The position numbers were made by a program, and so were the translations under genes. From Limisphaerales bacterium (GTDB taxonomy: Bacteria; Verrucomicrobiota; Verrucomicrobiia; Limisphaerales; UBA8199): a DNA stretch of 6,170 bases. Numbering within the stretch: the stretch's first letter is position 1; every line of letters starts with the position of its first letter. The stretch lies in the NCBI GenBank assembly GCA_025356925.1, contig JANXQE010000246.1, positions 1-6,170 of the forward strand. The letters are read 5' to 3'. Positions 1 to 3,492 of the stretch are shown one piece after another. Under the pieces are notes generated by a model that was not told where the DNA came from, made no database searches, and saw only the letters and a list, made by a program, of their open reading frames with translations.

Positions 1-316
1 TCGACACCAATTGAATGCTAAGCCGGCCAGTGGATCCGCAACCGGTAAAGAAAACCCTCCCGCCGTTTCTCAGGATGTGAAGCAAATCACCCGCGATTAT
101 CGAGGCACGGCCGGAGTCCGCGAAACTGCGGTACTGGCGAACCACGTCCTCATCGACTTCGAAGAGCAGCCGCAACGCCTGCCTGACGTCTGTTTTGGCC
201 ACGGCACTTAGGTTGGCGGTCACCGTGTGCGACGATTCAGTCGTGAGCGCGCCGAGTTGGAATTGATGGCCGATCCGCAGGAACTCCTCGGACCGGTTGA
301 TGGAAGCATAACTCAT
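1..316 (-). CDS. SIS-domain (sugar isomerase fold) protein, N-terminal fragment
   Basis: This minus-strand frame opens with ATG at 316 and runs uninterrupted off the left edge, giving 105 full codons. The first ~80 residues look helical and contain no motif I recognise. Residues 85-101 read GGRVFFTGCGSTGRLSI, which matches the first strand and phosphate-binding loop of SIS domains. It is closest in style to N-acetylmuramic acid 6-phosphate etherase (MurQ: GAGTSGRLG) and glucokinase-regulator-like proteins. Such domains bind phosphorylated sugars in the cytoplasm. The ATG at 316 is the first possible start: upstream the frame reaches a TGA (434-436 on the plus strand) with no ATG, GTG, TTG or CTG between. 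No clear Shine-Dalgarno precedes it. The gene follows the aldo/keto reductase in the same direction with a 164-bp gap. Catalytic residues and any second SIS domain lie outside the window, so whether it is an etherase, isomerase or regulator cannot be decided. Confidence 0.75.
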   Translation of the reverse strand, partial: MSYASINRSEEFLRIGHQFQLGALTTESSHTVTANLSAVAKTDVRQALRLLFEVDEDVVRQYRSFADSGRASIIAGDLLHILRNGGRVFFTGCGSTGRLSIQLVS

Positions 317-325
317 GATAAATCT

Positions 326-354
326 GGCCGGTGCGGGAGTTACCCGGCCGCACC
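326..354 (-). promoter_or_regulatory. GC-rich foldable leader just upstream of the SIS gene
   Basis: In the minus-strand leader, ending 13 nt before the ATG at 316, a 7-bp stem can form between plus-strand positions 330-336 and 348-354 (ggtgcgg/ccgcacc, 11-nt loop). An alternative 6-bp stem pairs 326-331 with 344-349 (ggccgg/ccggcc). The motif ggccgcacc also occurs twice exactly 30 bp apart (346-354 and 376-384). The structure could mask the start region, which lacks a visible Shine-Dalgarno. GC-rich DNA forms such stems easily, so a regulatory role is only an inference. Confidence 0.25.
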
Positions 355-431
355 AGCGCGGCCAGGATGCCGTGAGGCCGCACCCTGCGGCGAAAGCGCT
401 CGGCGCAGGAGTTCCAGGCGATCGACTTTCA

Positions 432-460
432 ACTCACCAAACACAAGTGTTTGGTCGAGT
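432..460. promoter_or_regulatory. 29-nt near-perfect palindrome between the reductase and SIS genes
   Basis: The core is accaaacac, aa, gtgtttggt (436-455), two exact 9-bp arms around 2 nt. The arms extend by four more pairs (actc 432-435 with gagt 457-460) across a single unpaired C at 456, giving 13 bp in total. On minus-strand RNA the centre becomes a CUUG tetraloop. It begins about 20 nt after the reductase stop codon and ~115 nt upstream of the SIS start. No U-tract follows, so it is not a standard intrinsic terminator. It could be a repressor operator, an intercistronic processing or stabilising hairpin, or a terminator of non-canonical type. It is AT-richer than its surroundings, as operators often are. 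Confidence 0.45.
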
Positions 461-480
461 ACACCGGTGGCCTGGGCAAG

Positions 481-1425
481 TCACGGCAGCGGCTCGCCGC
501 GCGCCGCAAGCAAAAGGCGGTACCATTCTTCCCGGGTCAACTCGAGCTCGTCAGCTGTGGCTGCCTGCCGAATCCGATCAGGATTGATGGAGCCGACGAT
601 CGGTTGAATGCCGCAGGGATGCTTCAGCAGCCACGCAAGCGCTACGGTGGTCCTGCTGGCTCCTCGGTCCTTGGCGACCGCGTCAATCGCGGGCAGGAAA
701 GGCTCGGGTCGATAAGCTTCCTGTGACGGCAACAAATCGTGAGCGCCGCCACCCAACAACCCCGCGGCTAACGGACTCCAGGCCATCGGCGTGATTTTCT
801 CGATCAGACATTGGTCCAAGGTGCCATCGGTAAACGAGTCCATTTTCGCCAGACTGATCTCCACCTGGTGAACCACCAACGGCATCGGACACGCGACTTG
901 CAGCGCCGTCACGAGCGTCGGCCGAAAGTTACTGACCCCGAAGTAACGCACCTTGCCGCTGGATTTGAGCTGAGTAAAGGCGCCGGCGATTTCTTCAGGC
1001 GCAGCGAGGAAATCGGGCCGATGGAGCATATACAGATCGATGGTCTCAACGCCCAGGCGCTTGAGCGATTGCTCACATGAATCGAGAATGTGCGCTTTCG
1101 AGAAATCATACCGTTGCGGGGAGTGGGGATGGGGTGTTCCCGCAGGGCGGATGCCGCACTTGGTGGCGAGCAGCACGCGCGCGCGCATCCCTGAAACCTC
1201 TTTTAGAACTTCGCCCAGGATGCGTTCCGCTTCACCGCCACTGTAGATATCGGCGTTGTCGAACAGGGTATAACCAGCTTCATAGGCGGCAACGATGGCG
1301 CGATGGCCCGCCGCTCGGCCCGGCGGAGTTACTTTGGTTGGATCCCAGGAGCCCGCGACCCGCCAGCAGCCGTAAGCAAGCCGACTGCTCCTCAAAGAGC
1401 TTACACCCAGTAAGATAGTTTGCAT
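481..1425 (-). CDS. Aldo/keto reductase, YdhF-like
   Basis: This complete 314-aa cytoplasmic oxidoreductase has the TIM-barrel aldo/keto reductase fold and is predicted to reduce carbonyl substrates with NAD(P)H. The catalytic tetrad is visible: D56 and Y61 in LFDNADIY, K89 in LATKCGI and H135 in YMLHRP. Further family marks are GKVRYFGVSNF (157-167), HQVEIS (186-191), DGTLDQ (200-205), PMAWSPL (213-219) and the cofactor-phosphate region PIVGSINPDRIRQA (275-288). The order and wording of these segments resemble E. coli YdhF (298 aa), whose physiological substrate I do not know. The start ATG (1423-1425, read on the minus strand) has AGGA five bases upstream; the next upstream ATG is out of frame. 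It ends at TGA 481-483. It is divergent from lnt and co-directional with the SIS gene, so the pair may share a transcript. Substrate cannot be inferred from sequence alone. Confidence 0.93.
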   Translation of the reverse strand: MQTILLGVSSLRSSRLAYGCWRVAGSWDPTKVTPPGRAAGHRAIVAAYEAGYTLFDNADIYSGGEAERILGEVLKEVSGMRARVLLATKCGIRPAGTPHPHSPQRYDFSKAHILDSCEQSLKRLGVETIDLYMLHRPDFLAAPEEIAGAFTQLKSSGKVRYFGVSNFRPTLVTALQVACPMPLVVHQVEISLAKMDSFTDGTLDQCLIEKITPMAWSPLAAGLLGGGAHDLLPSQEAYRPEPFLPAIDAVAKDRGASRTTVALAWLLKHPCGIQPIVGSINPDRIRQAATADELELTREEWYRLLLAARGEPLP

Positions 1426-1513
1426 ATGGATCCTGAATTGGGCCTCGGGTTCATTCGTGGCTAGATTAGGCAGCCAATCCTTTTGCGCAACGGGAAATTG
1501 CTTGGAACCGAAA

Positions 1514-1533
1514 GGACGCGCTCACGCGAGTCC
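1514..1533. repeat. Imperfect inverted repeat in the divergent intergenic region
   Basis: The arms ggacgcgc and gcgagtcc flank the 4-nt loop tcac. Seven of eight positions pair, with one G-A mismatch. No T-run follows on either strand, so it is not an obvious terminator. It could be an operator for one of the divergent genes or a chance hairpin in GC-rich DNA. Confidence 0.3.
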
Positions 1534-1651
1534 CCACCACCTGGAATCCCAAACGGATTCACTGCTGGGCTTTCCGGAAGGCGTCGGAATTAGCACGAGT
1601 TAGCGGCTGATTCACTCAGGCCTCGCAGAACCCGACCTTCCAAGCGGTTTC

Positions 1652-1678
1652 CTTGCCTTTGGAGGTATTTGAGGCAAG
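1652..1678 (+). promoter_or_regulatory. Leader hairpin carrying the lnt Shine-Dalgarno in its loop
   Basis: The arms cttgcct (1652-1658) and aggcaag (1672-1678) are exact complements. The 13-nt loop contains GGAGGT at 1661-1666, the best Shine-Dalgarno in the region. Linearly it lies 21 nt from the GTG at 1688, too far for normal use. Folding removes the 3' arm from the path and leaves nine bases between stem and start. GAGG at 1671-1674, 13 nt from GTG, is a weaker alternative. The hairpin may present the ribosome site or modulate lnt translation; this is inference. Confidence 0.35.
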
Positions 1679-1687
1679 CTGCGCCCG

Positions 1688-3379
1688 GTGCACAAGCTCT
1701 GGACAGCTCCACTCCTGCGCAGTCGTTATCTATTAGCGATTGTCGCCGGTTTGCTTTGGACGGCCGCGTTTCCGGACCTCGGCATCGCCGGGTTCGCGTG
1801 GATCGCCCCAGGCTTGCTCATTGCTTCGGCGCTGGGCACAACGGGAAGTGAGAGTTTCCGGCTGGGCTACGTGGCGGGCGTGACCCATTACCTCACGATG
1901 CTGTATTGGCTGCTGCTGATCCCGTATCGATGGCATGGCCTGCCGCTCGGTCCCGGTCTGGGCTGGCTGGCCCTCGGCGCGTTTCTTGGACTGTTTCCGG
2001 CGACCTGGGTCTGGATTGCCACGCCGGCACAAACCCACGATCCCGAGCGCAACGGCCGGCAAATTCCAGGCGACGTGACCTCGGCAGGACTGGGCGGGAT
2101 GTTGCCGACCAACTGGCTGCTCCGAGTGGGCTGGGCGTTATCCGGCGCAGCGGCCTGGGTCGGCCTGGAGATATTTCTGGCAAGGTTCCTTGGTGGATTC
2201 GCGTGGGACCTGCTGGGCGTCTCGCAATATCGGATGACACCTCTGATTCAGATCAGTTCTGTCGCCGCTGTTTACGGAGTCTCGTTCCTTGTGGTTTGGG
2301 TCTCCCTTTCACTCGTGTCGGCCGGGGTGATGGTGATTCGTCGGCCAACCGGGCGCTCCGTTTGGGTAGGCGAGGTCTTTCTGCCGGTGATCTGCGTGGC
2401 GGTCTTGTTCAATCTTGGGTTTCGGCAGCTGAGAAATCAGCCACCACCAGGCCGATTCCTCAGGGTGACGCTGATCCAGCCGAGTATCCCGCAAACGCTG
2501 ATTTGGGATGCGAGCAAGGACGCCGAGCGATTCACAGAACTGCTTCGCCTCTCAGAGCAGGCACTGAGTAGCCCAACCGATGTCTTGATTTGGCCGGAAG
2601 CCGCTGTCCCCAGGATGCTCCAATACGACACAGAAACCTTCGAGGGTGTCACCGGCCTGGCCCGGCGGCACCACATTTGGATGATCGTTGGCTCGGATGA
2701 CGCCGCACTGCGGCACCCCGCTGCCAACCGCGAAGAAACGGACTACTTCAACAGTAGCTTTCTCATCAGTCCGGACGGCGAGATTGTCCAACATTACGTC
2801 AAACGGAACCTGGTCATCTTCGGTGAATATGTTCCGCTACAGCATTGGTTGCCTTTCTTGAAATACCTGACGCCGATAGAAGGTGGATTCACTGCGGGAA
2901 CTACCGCGGTTCCGTTCGACTTAAACGCTCTGAAGGTGCACACGCAGGTGCTAATCTGTTATGAAGATACTTTCCCGCACCTCGCCCGGGAAGGACTTGG
3001 ACCGGACATCGATTTGCTGGTGAACCTGACGAATGACGGGTGGTTTGGTGAAGGCGCCGCTCAGTGGCAACAGGCCGCCACAAGCCTGTTTCGGGCGGTT
3101 GAAAACCACGTGCCTTTGGTGCGCTGCGCTAACAACGGCCTAACGTGCTGGATCGACGCTCGGGGAACTTTGCGAGAGATCCTTCGCGACGCCAACGGCA
3201 GTATTTACAGCAAGGGTTTCCTCACGGCAGAGATTCCATTGCCGCCCGAGGGCGCCGCGCAGGCGCGGACCTTCTACACGCGTCACGGCGATTGGTTTGG
3301 CTGGGGCTGCGCGGGAGTTGGGGGAGTGCTGTTGGCGAGGCGGGCAGCGAAAAGCAGGTCGAAAAGCATTCTCACGTAG
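1688..3379 (+). CDS. lnt: Apolipoprotein N-acyltransferase
   Basis: Lnt is an inner-membrane enzyme that adds the third acyl chain, taken from phospholipid, to the N-terminal diacylglyceryl-cysteine of lipoproteins, the last step of lipoprotein maturation. The 563-aa product starts with hydrophobic segments (about 13-30, 34-50, 62-80, 88-112, 147-165, 186-216, 228-245). A periplasmic carbon-nitrogen hydrolase domain follows (~257-520), then a final membrane segment near 536-550. The expected triad is present: E304 in LIWPEAAVP, K372 in YVKRNLVIFGEYVP and C424 in ICYED; NLTNDGWFG (446-454) is another family signature. The start is GTG. A TGA in frame at 1670-1672 rules out any longer start except a CTG at 1679. 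The protein is longer than the usual ~500-520 aa, largely through a polar stretch at about 113-146 between membrane segments. leuS follows on the same strand 113 bp downstream. Confidence 0.96.
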   Translation: MHKLWTAPLLRSRYLLAIVAGLLWTAAFPDLGIAGFAWIAPGLLIASALGTTGSESFRLGYVAGVTHYLTMLYWLLLIPYRWHGLPLGPGLGWLALGAFLGLFPATWVWIATPAQTHDPERNGRQIPGDVTSAGLGGMLPTNWLLRVGWALSGAAAWVGLEIFLARFLGGFAWDLLGVSQYRMTPLIQISSVAAVYGVSFLVVWVSLSLVSAGVMVIRRPTGRSVWVGEVFLPVICVAVLFNLGFRQLRNQPPPGRFLRVTLIQPSIPQTLIWDASKDAERFTELLRLSEQALSSPTDVLIWPEAAVPRMLQYDTETFEGVTGLARRHHIWMIVGSDDAALRHPAANREETDYFNSSFLISPDGEIVQHYVKRNLVIFGEYVPLQHWLPFLKYLTPIEGGFTAGTTAVPFDLNALKVHTQVLICYEDTFPHLAREGLGPDIDLLVNLTNDGWFGEGAAQWQQAATSLFRAVENHVPLVRCANNGLTCWIDARGTLREILRDANGSIYSKGFLTAEIPLPPEGAAQARTFYTRHGDWFGWGCAGVGGVLLARRAAKSRSKSILT

Positions 3380-3492
3380 CTCTCACCCGCCGATGGCTGA
3401 AGTCGTGTCCAACTTTAAGTGGGCCACCCCGCACCGCCATCTTCAATTCTCACATTGTGTCTCGATTGCCTTTCCGCGATATTTCCAGGCTT

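Larger units (their letters stand above)
1426..1687. other. Divergent intergenic region between the reductase and lnt
   Basis: These 262 bp must hold the promoters for both divergent genes, but no strong -35/-10 pair stands out. The best minus-strand candidate is TTGCGC (1485-1490) with a 16-bp spacer to TAATCT (1463-1468), only three of six matches in each box. Short symmetric sites are ttgcgcaa (1483-1490) and ttccggaa (1572-1579). Two related 10-mers lie head to tail, one helical turn apart: gaattagcac (1587-1596) and gagttagcgg (1597-1606). No open frame here has recognisable protein similarity. Confidence 0.5.

Noticed and set aside
346..480. Continuation of the reductase frame past its TGA for about 45 codons, suggesting readthrough or a longer protein
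   Set aside because: The protein already has a normal family length and C-terminus (EEWYRLLLAARGEPLP), and the extension has no similarity I recognise. Absence of stops over this length is unremarkable in GC-rich DNA.
227..726. Several plus-strand open frames over the SIS start, the intergenic gap and the reductase 3' end
   Set aside because: The minus-strand frames here encode recognisable SIS and aldo/keto reductase sequences; the plus-strand products look like low-complexity antisense shadows.
1423..1433. Adjacent CATATG and GGATCC sites at the reductase start, resembling cloning-vector joints
   Set aside because: Surrounding sequence is continuous with natural genes on both sides and the ATG is the native start; two six-base sites by chance are not evidence of a construct.
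1906..2571. A 221-codon plus-strand open frame inside lnt
   Set aside because: It overlaps the conserved lnt frame, is Arg/Gly/Ser-rich, and has no domain or ribosome site supporting translation.
3324..3330. A single GGAGTGC near the end of lnt
   Set aside because: One isolated heptamer is expected by chance in several kilobases and has no tandem neighbour.
3455..3483. A possible promoter for leuS, TTGTGT with a 17-bp spacer to GATATT
   Set aside because: Only three and four of six bases match the consensus, and it would start transcription almost at the ATG. Co-transcription with lnt is equally plausible.
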